Assembly (NCBI GenBank): GCA_023663185.1
Contig: JAMPHY010000023.1
Coordinates: 1 to 43,317 of the forward strand
DNA: 43,317 nucleotides
Reading direction: 5' to 3'
Origin: Clostridiales bacterium
GTDB lineage: Bacteria > Bacillota > Clostridia > Lachnospirales > Lachnospiraceae
Positions 8,987 through 17,590 of this stretch are shown piece by piece (the first letter of the stretch is position 1; each line of letters begins with the position of its first letter). The notes beneath the pieces were generated by a model. The model was not told the DNA's origin and made no database searches. It saw only the letters and a list, made by a program, of their open reading frames with translations. Both the position numbers and the translations under genes were made by a program.

Positions 8987-9034
8987 ATTATACCATACAT
9001 TTTAATTGTTTGTGTTTTGTTGGAGTTTTGTTAG
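8987..9034 (-). promoter_or_regulatory. Promoter region of the two-component operon with 11-bp-period direct repeats
   Basis: On the minus strand a TATAAT box lies at 8992-8987. The -35 region is poor, but just upstream of it the plus strand reads GTTTTGTT at 9014-9021 and again at 9025-9032, exactly 11 bp apart. OmpR/PhoB-type regulators bind such direct repeats next to weak -35 boxes. I infer positive autoregulation by the operon's own response regulator. Confidence 0.6.
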
Positions 9035-9089
9035 AGAATTGTTAATTGCAAGACAGGTATCGAAAGCTGTAAGAACGCGCAAAATTCGT

Positions 9090-9118
9090 TTGACAACATG
9101 GAAGTCTTTCTGTACAAT
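9090..9118 (+). promoter_or_regulatory. Promoter of larC leader transcript
   Basis: TTGACA at 9090-9095, a 17-bp spacer and TACAAT at 9113-9118, with an extended TG just before the -10 box. Transcription should start near 9125, giving a leader of about 220 nt before the larC ATG. Confidence 0.85.
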
Positions 9119-9124
9119 AAAACT

Positions 9125-9343
9125 GAACCACTGAAACCGCAGATGCGATGTAGGTGGTGTTTCCGTAAAAACAGTGCGTAAGAAGCGGCTGGAAATGCAG
9201 AAGCATTTTGTTATTCAGACTCGGATTTTCATTTTATATGTATGCCATGAAGGTATGCGGTTTCCTCATAGGGAGATTGCATGCTTTTTTATTACAAAAA
9301 TGAAAATTTAAGTATAGCAATACTATCCATGAAGGAGGCAGAC
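9125..9343 (+). ncRNA. Candidate riboswitch/attenuator leader of larC
   Basis: The leader holds an intrinsic terminator and an exclusive alternative fold. The terminator stem pairs 9253-9265 with 9272-9284 (13 pairs including four G-U), has a 6-nt loop and is followed at once by T6 (9285-9290). Its 5' arm can instead pair perfectly over 9 bp with the start of the transcript: GAAACCGCA (9133-9141) with TGCGGTTTC (9256-9264). That long-range helix encloses about 114 nt with a local hairpin, AAATGC-AGAA-GCATTT (9193-9208), as expected of a multibranched aptamer. Forming it would block the terminator, so the predicted logic is ON upon ligand binding. I do not recognise any known class (NiCo, cobalamin, T-box and Moco motifs were not found). 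Given larC, a nickel-, lactate- or cofactor-related signal is possible but is only a guess. Confidence 0.65.
9253..9290 (+). terminator. Conditional intrinsic terminator in the larC leader
   Basis: A 13-pair stem (9253-9265 with 9272-9284, four of the pairs G-U), loop TCATAG, then six T residues at 9285-9290. It ends 53 nt before the larC start. No gene stops just upstream, so it is positioned to control larC and not to end another transcript. Confidence 0.8.
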
Positions 9344-10594
9344 ATGAGAACATTATATTTAGACTGCGGCATGGGCGCGGCGGGCGATATGCTTAGTGCG
9401 GCGCTCATAGAACTTTTACCGGAGCCCGACGCTTTTATTGAAGAGATAAATGCGCTTGGGATTCCGGACATTCAGATAAAAAAAGAATCGGCCGTTAAAT
9501 GTGGAATTACGGGCACGCATATTTCCGTCAGGGTAAATGGTGAGGAAGAAGACGAGGAGATGCACGAGCATAATCATCATGAGCATGAGAGCCACGAGCA
9601 TAATCATCATGAACATGAGAACCATGACCATAACCATCATGAGCACGACCACCACCATCATCACAGCGGAATGCACGATATCGAAGACATTGTAGCAAAT
9701 CTGCATATATCAGAAAATGTTAAGAACAACGTCTTCTCCGTATATCGTCTAATTGCAGACGCTGAAAGCCATGTCCACGGCGTACCCGTCACGGAAATAC
9801 ATTTTCATGAGGTCGGTACAAAAGACGCCATTGTCGATATTGTAACAGTATGTATGTTGATGGATAAATTGTCTCCCGATGAAGTTGTCGTTTCGCCTGT
9901 TCATGTAGGAAGCGGACATGTGAAATGCGCCCACGGCATTCTGCCTGTTCCTGCGCCTGCCACAGCTTTTATTCTGAAAGACGTACCTATTTATAGCGGA
10001 GGGATTAAAGGCGAACTGTGTACGCCGACAGGTGCAGCCCTGCTTAAACATTTTGCGACACGCTTCGGAGATATGCCTATGATGAAAGTACAGTCGGTTG
10101 GTTATGGCATGGGTAAAAAGGACTTTTCAGCCGCTAACTGTGTCAGGGCAATGCTCGGTGAATGTGAAGGCGTTGAGAATACCGTCCTTGAACTTTCATG
10201 CAATGTCGATGATATGACGGCGGAAGAGGTCGGCTTTGCAATGGAGCGTTTGTTTGAAGGCGGAGCGCATGAAGTTTATACAATACCTATCGGCATGAAA
10301 AAATCCCGCCTCGGCACATTGATTCGCGTAATCTGTACGGAAGAAAATAAAGAGCAAATAATTGCTCTGATATTCAAGCATACAACAACAATCGGCATAC
10401 GCGAAACCGCAACAAAGCGTTATGTTTTGGACAGGCAGATAGAAACATTGGATACTCCGTATGGCAAAGTCAGGCGAAAAGATTCGTCAGGCTATGGGAT
10501 TACCCATTCAAAATATGAATATGAAGACCTTTCTAAGATTGCAAAAGAAAGGAAAATCAGCCTTAAAGAAGCGCGCAAGCTGATTGAGGAATAA
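9344..10594 (+). CDS. larC: LarC, nickel insertion protein for the lactate racemase pincer cofactor
   Basis: A 416-residue protein of the LarC (DUF111) family, which inserts nickel into the pyridinium thiocarboxylate pincer cofactor of lactate racemase-like enzymes in a CTP-dependent reaction. The family start MRTLYLDCGMGAAGDML, the motif VTEIHFHEVGTKDAIVDIV and the C-terminal CNVDDMTAEEVGFAMERL are present. The start at 9344 follows AAGGAGG by 5 nt; an upstream in-frame ATG at 9281 lies inside the leader terminator and is rejected. Residues about 72-106 form a very His-rich stretch, probably a nickel store. In Lactobacillus larC is split by a programmed frameshift; here it is one continuous frame. 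No larA, larB or larE lies nearby, so partners must be elsewhere. Confidence 0.95.
   Translation: MRTLYLDCGMGAAGDMLSAALIELLPEPDAFIEEINALGIPDIQIKKESAVKCGITGTHISVRVNGEEEDEEMHEHNHHEHESHEHNHHEHENHDHNHHEHDHHHHHSGMHDIEDIVANLHISENVKNNVFSVYRLIADAESHVHGVPVTEIHFHEVGTKDAIVDIVTVCMLMDKLSPDEVVVSPVHVGSGHVKCAHGILPVPAPATAFILKDVPIYSGGIKGELCTPTGAALLKHFATRFGDMPMMKVQSVGYGMGKKDFSAANCVRAMLGECEGVENTVLELSCNVDDMTAEEVGFAMERLFEGGAHEVYTIPIGMKKSRLGTLIRVICTEENKEQIIALIFKHTTTIGIRETATKRYVLDRQIETLDTPYGKVRRKDSSGYGITHSKYEYEDLSKIAKERKISLKEARKLIEE
9566..9655 (+). repeat. Three 30-bp tandem repeats encoding the LarC histidine-rich segment
   Basis: Three in-frame 30-bp units (9566-9595, 9596-9625, 9626-9655) encode EHNHHEHESH, EHNHHEHENH and DHNHHEHDHH, followed by HHHHSG. 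The repeat number could change by slippage without breaking the frame, which would tune metal-binding capacity. Confidence 0.9.
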
Positions 10595-10984
10595 CTGTGG
10601 AAATGATAAAAGCAAGTATAGAAAATCAGTTTTATAATGAACCCTGCGCCGTCACGGACACCGAGGATATATTTTAAGAAGCCTGAAAAAATATCTGTTC
10701 TATAGCAATCAAAAAGTATATAATTTATATGAATGTTCATGATAAAGAGTATCGAATATAAGTCCGCAATGAATGTGGGATATCCTATAAAATATTCCCA
10801 TTGCTAATCAGGAATCTACTATTTGCTAGAAATGTCTTGGAACTGAAACGGTATTATTATGGAATGCAGACAATCTGAGTGTTATTTTGATACATTATTA
10901 CTGTGAAAAAATAAATACAAACTCTGACAGCATTGACATGATATATATTGCGGTATATACTATAATATAGGGAGGTGCTTAAAG
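10595..10984 (+). other. Gene-poor 390-bp gap after larC
   Basis: No convincing gene was found. A 24-codon ORF at 10603-10677 (MIKASIENQFYNEPCAVTDTEDIF) begins 9 nt after larC and uses plausible codons. Its reading continues only after a frame change (KKPEKIS), so it could be a gene remnant. The rest is AT-rich and stop-dense. The vapBC promoter lies at the right edge (10933-10961). Confidence 0.4.
10933..10961 (+). promoter_or_regulatory. vapBC promoter
   Basis: TTGACA at 10933-10938, a 17-bp spacer and TATACT at 10956-10961. The palindrome GTATATAC (10953-10960) overlaps the -10 box and TATATA half-sites flank it, fitting autorepression by a VapBC complex. Confidence 0.8.
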
Positions 10985-11215
10985 ATGATGACAGCAAAAG
11001 TATTTGAAAATGGCAGAAGCCAAGCAGTTAGACTGCCAAAAGAATATCGGTTTAATGATGAGGAAGTGGCTATAAACAAAATAGGAGATATTGTCATATT
11101 AATGCCGAAAGAAAACAAATGGTCCGGATTTTTAAACAGTCTGAATCTTTTTTCAGAGGATTTCATGAAAGATGGACGTGGGGAGTCTGTGGAGCAGGAG
11201 CGAGAGTCTCTATGA
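10985..11215 (+). CDS. vapB: VapB-type AbrB/MazE-fold antitoxin
   Basis: A 76-residue antitoxin. The N-terminal half (about 1-47) is the swapped-hairpin AbrB DNA-binding domain with VFENGRSQAVRLPKEYRF, the signature of VapB antitoxins. The C-terminal half should wrap around the toxin. GGGAGGTG stands 8-13 nt before two adjacent ATG codons (10985 and 10988), either of which could start it. The stop overlaps the vapC start as ATGA. Confidence 0.92.
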   Translation: MMTAKVFENGRSQAVRLPKEYRFNDEEVAINKIGDIVILMPKENKWSGFLNSLNLFSEDFMKDGRGESVEQERESL

Positions 11216-11622
11216 AGTATATGTTAGATACAAACATCTGCATTTATGCTATTAAGCATAAACCGGATACTGTGATTAGAGAATTTCTTTCGCATGATCC
11301 AGAAGAACTGTGCATTTCGGCAATTACTTATGCAGAATTGATGCATGGTGTTGAGAAGAGCATGGCAGTAGAGAAAAATCGTATTGCAATGTCTTTGTTC
11401 CTCTCTCCAATCACTGTTTTGCAATTTGACGAACTGGCTGCCGAAGAATATGGGAGAATCAAGGCAGAACTTGAAAAGAAAGGTACGCCGATCGGTCCGA
11501 TGGACACATTGATAGCGAGTCACGCCAAGTCAAGAGGGCTTATTATCGTGACGAACAACACAAGAGAATTTAACCGTGTGGCTGGTTTAACAGTAGAAGA
11601 TTGGACGCAAGAGCAAAGATAA
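11212..11622 (+). CDS. vapC: VapC PIN-domain ribonuclease toxin
   Basis: A 136-residue PIN-domain toxin. The catalytic acidic set is visible: D6 in MLDTNICIYAIK, E42 in TYAELMHG and D98 in GPMDTLIASHAKSRG, followed by IVTNNTREFNRV. VapC enzymes of this subgroup usually cleave tRNA. The start overlaps the vapB stop by 4 nt. A longer frame opens upstream at 11119, but it lies inside vapB and lacks family similarity, so it is not used. Confidence 0.94.
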   Translation: MKYMLDTNICIYAIKHKPDTVIREFLSHDPEELCISAITYAELMHGVEKSMAVEKNRIAMSLFLSPITVLQFDELAAEEYGRIKAELEKKGTPIGPMDTLIASHAKSRGLIIVTNNTREFNRVAGLTVEDWTQEQR

Positions 11623-11708
11623 CCTGTTTAAGTCTGAAAATTTTGTCGGCATAAAAGTTGGTTAAATATTTTAGGCAATACAACGGAAGAAAGGTCATGT
11701 GACAATTT

Positions 11709-11996
11709 ATGAAAGAAATAACGAGTACAAAATGCAAAATCTATCGGGTTAATCCATTTTGCCCAAATTGCGGTGAAGAACATGCATATTATGATATCAT
11801 GATATCAGAAGAAGAACAGAATACATTAGATAATTATTATGCAAATCATCATGGTGAATCCTCGTTGGCTTTGCTTTTGAAAGAACCGCCATTAAGAATT
11901 GAAAAAAAGTTTAAGTGTCCTATGTGTGAAACGGTGTTTTCTAAAAGTATAGGAATTTATAGAGAAAATGCCATTGACTATAAAAGTGATAATTGA
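11709..11996 (+). CDS. Small zinc-ribbon-like protein, unknown function
   Basis: A 95-residue protein with two paired-cysteine knuckles, CPNCGEEH at about 17-24 and CPMCETVF near residue 74, about 55 residues apart, typical of a zinc-binding ribbon with an insertion. The middle is acidic and helical (SEEEQNTLDNYY). No standard Shine-Dalgarno sequence precedes the ATG (AGGTCATG is the nearest), so the start is uncertain. It stands alone between vapC and pyk. Confidence 0.6.
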   Translation: MKEITSTKCKIYRVNPFCPNCGEEHAYYDIMISEEEQNTLDNYYANHHGESSLALLLKEPPLRIEKKFKCPMCETVFSKSIGIYRENAIDYKSDN

Positions 11997-12039
11997 ATCA
12001 TAAAGTTTTTATATAAAAACCGAAAGGCAGGAAATATGA

Positions 12040-13455
12040 ATGCGTAAAACAAAGATAGTATGTACATTGGGACCGTCAACGGATAGCGAAGATGTAATGA
12101 GACAGCTTATGCTCTCAGGCATGAATGTCGCAAGATGCAATTTTTCTCATGGCGTTCATGAAGACCATAAGAAAAGAATGGATATGGTTAAGAAAGTACG
12201 TGAAGAGGTAAATGCGCCTGTGGCAATCTTATTAGATACCAAAGGACCTGAGGTAAGGGTAAAGCAGTTTAAAGATGGAAAGGTTATCTTAAAGCAGGGA
12301 CAGTTGTTTACGTTGACTTCAGAAGATGTGGAAGGAACTGACGAGAAGGTTTCCGTTACCTATAAACGCCTTTATGAAGACCTTGAAAAAGGTATGAAGG
12401 TCTTGATTGACGACGGCTTGATTGAAATGCAGGTAGAGAAGGTGGAGCAGAGCAATATTGTATGCCGCGTGGTAAACGGCGGCGTGGTTTCTAATAATAA
12501 GGGAATCAATATTCCTGACGTAAGCCTTTCCATGCCGTATCTAAGCGACATCGACCGTTTGGATATACTATTTGGCATAGAGCAGGACGTGGATTTTGTC
12601 GCCGCATCATTTGTGCAGAACAAAGATGATGTTTTGCAGATTAGAAAACTGCTTGATAAAAACGGCGGTGAAGATATAAAGATAATTTCCAAAATAGAAA
12701 ACACGCAGGGCGTGCAGAATATTGATGAAATAATAGATGTATCCGATGGAATTATGATAGCGAGGGGCGACATGGGCGTTGAGATTCCTTATGAAGAGGT
12801 GCCTGTGATTCAGAAAATGATTATCAGAAAAGTATATGAAAAGGGGAAACAGGCAATCATCGCCACTCAGATGTTGGAGTCGATGATTAAGAACCCCAGA
12901 CCGACAAGGGCGGAGGCTACGGATATTGCCAACGCTGTTTATGACGGAACCGGCGCGATTATGCTTTCGGGTGAGACGGCAGCAGGCGCGTATCCAGTAG
13001 AAGCGGTTAAAACTATGGTGAGAATTGCCAAGCGCACGGAAAAAGATATAGATTATCAGAAGAAATTCGTGGATAACGGCGGAAAAGCAAAACCCGATAT
13101 AACAGACGCTATCTGCCACGCCACATGCACGACGGCGCATGACTTAAATGCGGGAGCAATCGTTACTGTCACCAAGTCGGGTTATTCCGCAAGAATGATA
13201 TCCGGATACCGACCGGAAAGCGATATCATAGGCTGTACGACCTCAGAAAAAGTATGCAGACAGCTTGCACTGGCATGGGGCGTAATTCCTATTATGTTGA
13301 AAGAAGAAAACGATGTATTCGACCTGTTTAACAGCGCAATTATGGCAGCCGAACAGATGGGATTATTGAAAAAGGGCGATATAACGGTAATCACGTCAGG
13401 CGTTCCGATTGGAAAGTCAGGCACGACTAATATGATAAAGGTGCAGATTGTATAA
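12040..13455 (+). CDS. pyk: Pyruvate kinase
   Basis: A 471-residue enzyme that transfers phosphate from phosphoenolpyruvate to ADP in the last step of glycolysis. It has the family start RKTKIVCTLGPSTDSEDVMRQLMLSGMNVARCNFSHG, the active-site signature KIENTQGVQNIDEII and DGIMIARGDMGVEIP, and IMLSGETAAGAYPVEAV. It is the short form without the extra C-terminal phosphohistidine-like domain seen in some Firmicutes. AAGGCAGGAA lies ahead of the ATG. Its 3' end overlaps the convergent transporter gene by 29 bp. Confidence 0.98.
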   Translation: MRKTKIVCTLGPSTDSEDVMRQLMLSGMNVARCNFSHGVHEDHKKRMDMVKKVREEVNAPVAILLDTKGPEVRVKQFKDGKVILKQGQLFTLTSEDVEGTDEKVSVTYKRLYEDLEKGMKVLIDDGLIEMQVEKVEQSNIVCRVVNGGVVSNNKGINIPDVSLSMPYLSDIDRLDILFGIEQDVDFVAASFVQNKDDVLQIRKLLDKNGGEDIKIISKIENTQGVQNIDEIIDVSDGIMIARGDMGVEIPYEEVPVIQKMIIRKVYEKGKQAIIATQMLESMIKNPRPTRAEATDIANAVYDGTGAIMLSGETAAGAYPVEAVKTMVRIAKRTEKDIDYQKKFVDNGGKAKPDITDAICHATCTTAHDLNAGAIVTVTKSGYSARMISGYRPESDIIGCTTSEKVCRQLALAWGVIPIMLKEENDVFDLFNSAIMAAEQMGLLKKGDITVITSGVPIGKSGTTNMIKVQIV

Positions 13456-14452
13456 ATAACGCCACCAACGGAATAGTCGCCAGACTTAAAATAGTAGTAA
13501 GAATAATTCCTCTTGAAATCGTGGATTCGTCTACGTTAAGCTGCTTAGAGAGCATTAACGGCATGTTTCCGGCGGGTACGGCAAGCATTAGGGCGCAGGT
13601 ATTCAATATCAGCGGAGCTTTAATAAAGATGCCGAGGATTAAAGTAAATCCTATGGGTAACAATATCTGCCTGATTAGTGTAAAGACATAGAGTTTCGGG
13701 TTGGAGAAAATATCCTTAAGCGCCATCTGCGCTACCGAGACTCCGAGTACCAGCATGGATAAAAACGTAGTGGTTCTTCCCGCATAGGTCAGAGTGGAAG
13801 AGACGATGGCGGGAACTTTAATATTGCTAAGATAAAATATTACAGTCAGTAACGCGGAAATAGTTCCGGCGTTTATAAGCCTGCGGAAGATACTTTCGGA
13901 CTCTGGTGAATCGGCTGTCGAACTCTGGTTAGCCGCAACACTGTTTTCGGATTTTGCTGAAGCATTTTCATCACTTTCGGAATGCTGTCTTTTCGCGGCG
14001 TTTTTCAAAGTAGAAAGACCGAAGGTATAAACCAGAATGTTATAAATCAGGTTGCTCATGGATACGAAGATTAAAGAACCCGAACCAAGAACCGCAGAAG
14101 CCAAAGGAATACCGATAAATCCCACATTCCCGAAAACCGTCAGCATACGGTATGAGTAGTGTTGGCGTTCGGGAACCCTTAATACCCACGGAATCAGATA
14201 TGCAAAAAGTATCAACATGGCATAAGAGAGCAAAAATACACACATGCCGACTCCAAGTTCAGCAAGGGAAAGCTTCGGCGCGTCATCAAAAGCAGAGCAT
14301 ATCAAAAGAGCCGGATTAGTGACATTGACAATCAACCCCGATATCTGTCTGGAGGTATCTTCCGAAATCATTTTCTTCCGATATAGAAACATACCGGTCA
14401 AAATCAAAATCATAATTATCATCATCTGTTCCAATACTACAGTAATACTCAT
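13427..14452 (-). CDS. AEC (auxin efflux carrier) family transporter
   Basis: A 341-residue membrane protein with about ten hydrophobic segments, two bundles of five flanking a loop at about 165-185. The start MSITVVLEQMMIIMILILTGMFLYRKK and the motifs NPALLICSAF and GFIGIPLASAVLG are typical of the family, which exports organic acids or similar anions. The central loop is Ser/Ala/Glu-rich low-complexity (ESDENASAKSENS). It faces glpK divergently across 162 nt and ends inside the 3' end of pyk. The substrate is not evident. Confidence 0.9.
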   Translation of the reverse strand: MSITVVLEQMMIIMILILTGMFLYRKKMISEDTSRQISGLIVNVTNPALLICSAFDDAPKLSLAELGVGMCVFLLSYAMLILFAYLIPWVLRVPERQHYSYRMLTVFGNVGFIGIPLASAVLGSGSLIFVSMSNLIYNILVYTFGLSTLKNAAKRQHSESDENASAKSENSVAANQSSTADSPESESIFRRLINAGTISALLTVIFYLSNIKVPAIVSSTLTYAGRTTTFLSMLVLGVSVAQMALKDIFSNPKLYVFTLIRQILLPIGFTLILGIFIKAPLILNTCALMLAVPAGNMPLMLSKQLNVDESTISRGIILTTILSLATIPLVALFIQSAPLSY

Positions 14453-14575
14453 TCTATAACCATGCTCCCTTCTGGTTTTGCAACTATCTATTCATGCCCC
14501 GCGTAGCATACCACATTTTAATAAAAAATGAAACCCCCTTAACAGAAAAATAAAAATACTATATACTTATAATAA

Positions 14576-16108
<1,533 letters not shown>

Positions 16109-16131
16109 ACAAGTAAATCATAGTTTTTTAT

Positions 16132-16208
16132 AAAATCCACAACTTGAAAGCAGCCCATGCGTCCGCGGGCTGAGCTGTTATAAATTTTTCAAAAAAGTTG
16201 TGGATTTT
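16132..16208 (+). repeat. Nested hairpin/inverted repeat after glpK
   Basis: A perfect 14-bp inverted repeat pairs 16132-16145 with 16195-16208 (AAAATCCACAACTT and its complement). It encloses a second hairpin, CAGCCC (16151-16156) with GGGCTG (16167-16172). The outer 3' arm ends in TTTT, so it may end glpK transcription in either direction. It stops 3 bp before the next promoter. Confidence 0.75.
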
Positions 16209-16211
16209 CTA

Positions 16212-16255
16212 TTGACATTAAACTGATTATACTGTATATATAACATATAAACAGT
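16212..16255 (+). promoter_or_regulatory. Promoter with overlapping palindromic operator of the YtrA-type ABC operon
   Basis: TTGACA at 16212-16217, a 17-bp spacer and TATATA at 16235-16240 (extended TG). A 25-bp imperfect palindrome at 16231-16255, with ACTGT and ACAGT ends, covers the -10 box. YtrA-type GntR repressors bind such dyads at their own promoter. Confidence 0.8.
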
Positions 16256-16277
16256 AGGAAGGAGCATAGTTACATAG

Positions 16278-16646
16278 ATGAAATTATTGCAAAATTCCGG
16301 CGTGCCGATATACCAACAGATTGCCGAACAGCTAAAAACTGATATTTTGGCGGGAAAAATAAAAGAAGGTGAATATCTGGTGTCGATAAGGGCGCTGGCA
16401 AGAGATTTGAAAATCAGCGTAATCACTACGATGAAGGCATATGAACAGCTTGAAGCGGAAGGGCTTGTAACTGCTGTTCAGGGGAAGGGCTTCTATGTGA
16501 ATGCACAAAATAGCGAGATGCTTAAGGAACAGCATTTGCGCAGGGTGGAAGACGCCTTGACGGAAGCGATTCAGGCAGCAGAGATTGCCGGCATGACGGA
16601 CGATGAGCTGATGGGAACTTTAAGGACTTTGTTGGATATGAAATAG
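16278..16646 (+). CDS. GntR family (YtrA subfamily) transcriptional regulator
   Basis: A 122-residue regulator made of a winged helix (about 8-75: GVPIYQQIAEQLKTDILAGKI, IRALARDLKISVITTMKAYEQLEAEGLV, GKGFYV) plus a short helical tail of about 45 residues. The short C-terminus is the mark of the YtrA subfamily, which represses neighbouring ABC transporter genes. It is the first gene of an operon with one ATPase and two permeases, and a dyad operator overlaps its promoter. AGGAAGGAGC precedes the ATG. Confidence 0.94.
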   Translation: MKLLQNSGVPIYQQIAEQLKTDILAGKIKEGEYLVSIRALARDLKISVITTMKAYEQLEAEGLVTAVQGKGFYVNAQNSEMLKEQHLRRVEDALTEAIQAAEIAGMTDDELMGTLRTLLDMK

Positions 16647-16684
16647 GAATTTGCGCAGACAAATTCGCAGACTAAGAAAGGGGC

Positions 16685-17575
16685 ATGTTTATTAATATGG
16701 AAAATGTAATACAGGCAGTTAATCTGCAAAAGAAATTCAAGGGATTTACGCTTTCGATTCCGCAGTTACAGATACCTAAGGGCTTTGCAACCGCATTGAT
16801 TGGGGAGAATGGGGCGGGCAAAACGACGCTGTTAAATATTCTCTCCGGTATAAGACTGGACTTTAAGGGCGAAGTAAATTATTTTGATAAGTCGGAAAAA
16901 GGCATAGACGCAGACGTACAGGAGCGTATCGGTTATACGGGGACAGGCTGCTATTTCCTGCCGCATTGGACTATCGGGCAGGTTGAAGATGTAAACGAGC
17001 TATTGTTTGAGCATTTTCATAAGGACAGATTTAGGGAGATATGCGAAGAACTTGGAATCAGTAAAAGCATGACTAAGGGCGTAAGAACCCTTTCGGACGG
17101 CAATAAAATGAAACTGATGCTTGCGACTGTGTTAGCAAGGGATACGGAACTTCTGATGATGGACGAACCGGCTTCCCCGTTAGATCCGCTTATGAGGGAT
17201 AAATTATGCGATATACTGCGTGAATATCTGGAGCAGGGGAACGGAGAACGCACGGTTTTCTTCTCCACCCATAATATATCGGATATGGAGAATGTGACGG
17301 ACTACGCGATAATCATGGAGCATGGCAGCATCGTAGAAGCCGGATTTGTCGAAGACCTAAAGGAAAGATACATAGTGGTAAAAGGAGAGAGCGCAGACGC
17401 AGAAACCGCGCAAAAACATCTTTTCTCCATCAGCAAAAGCGCACATGGCTTTGAAGGCATATGTTTGGCGGAAAATTTGGATAAGCTTGCCGGACTGGAT
17501 ATAGCGAAGGAAACGCCGACACTATCGCAGATATGCGTAGCGGTAATGAAAGCCAATACAAGCCTGCGCATTTAA
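16685..17575 (+). CDS. ABC transporter ATP-binding protein
   Basis: A 296-residue ATPase with Walker A GENGAGKTTLLN (about 39-50), a Q-loop-side region with YTGTGCYFLPHWT, signature LSDGNKMKL in place of the usual LSGGQ, Walker B LLMMDEPASPLDP, and the switch histidine in FFSTHNISDME. A tail of about 80 residues follows. The start is uncertain: AAAGGGG is 1 nt before the ATG at 16685 and 13 nt before a second ATG at 16697, which would give the usual family start MENVIQ. It energises the two permeases downstream. In the YtrA-type family such cassettes often export peptides or antibiotics. Confidence 0.94.
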   Translation: MFINMENVIQAVNLQKKFKGFTLSIPQLQIPKGFATALIGENGAGKTTLLNILSGIRLDFKGEVNYFDKSEKGIDADVQERIGYTGTGCYFLPHWTIGQVEDVNELLFEHFHKDRFREICEELGISKSMTKGVRTLSDGNKMKLMLATVLARDTELLMMDEPASPLDPLMRDKLCDILREYLEQGNGERTVFFSTHNISDMENVTDYAIIMEHGSIVEAGFVEDLKERYIVVKGESADAETAQKHLFSISKSAHGFEGICLAENLDKLAGLDIAKETPTLSQICVAVMKANTSLRI

Positions 17576-17590
17576 TGGGAGGGAGTAACG

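Noticed and set aside
9281-9343. Longer LarC start at 9281
   Set aside because: That ATG lies in the 3' arm of the leader terminator and lacks a ribosome site; AAGGAGG points to 9344 and the family N-terminus begins there.
9125-9343. Known riboswitch classes (NiCo, cobalamin, T-box, Moco, fluoride) for the larC leader
   Set aside because: None of their conserved core sequences could be found by eye; only a covariance-model search can settle this.
9566-9655. Possible CRISPR-like repeat array
   Set aside because: The 30-bp units are directly adjacent without spacers and encode the LarC histidine arm.
9416-9706. Minus-strand ORF with many Met/Val residues
   Set aside because: It is the complement of the histidine-repeat part of larC.
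11119-11211. Upstream extension of the VapC reading frame
   Set aside because: It lies inside vapB, and the PIN domain begins at the ATG at 11212 that overlaps the vapB stop.
12607-13140. A 177-residue minus-strand frame
   Set aside because: It is fully inside pyruvate kinase, whose motifs are intact on the plus strand.
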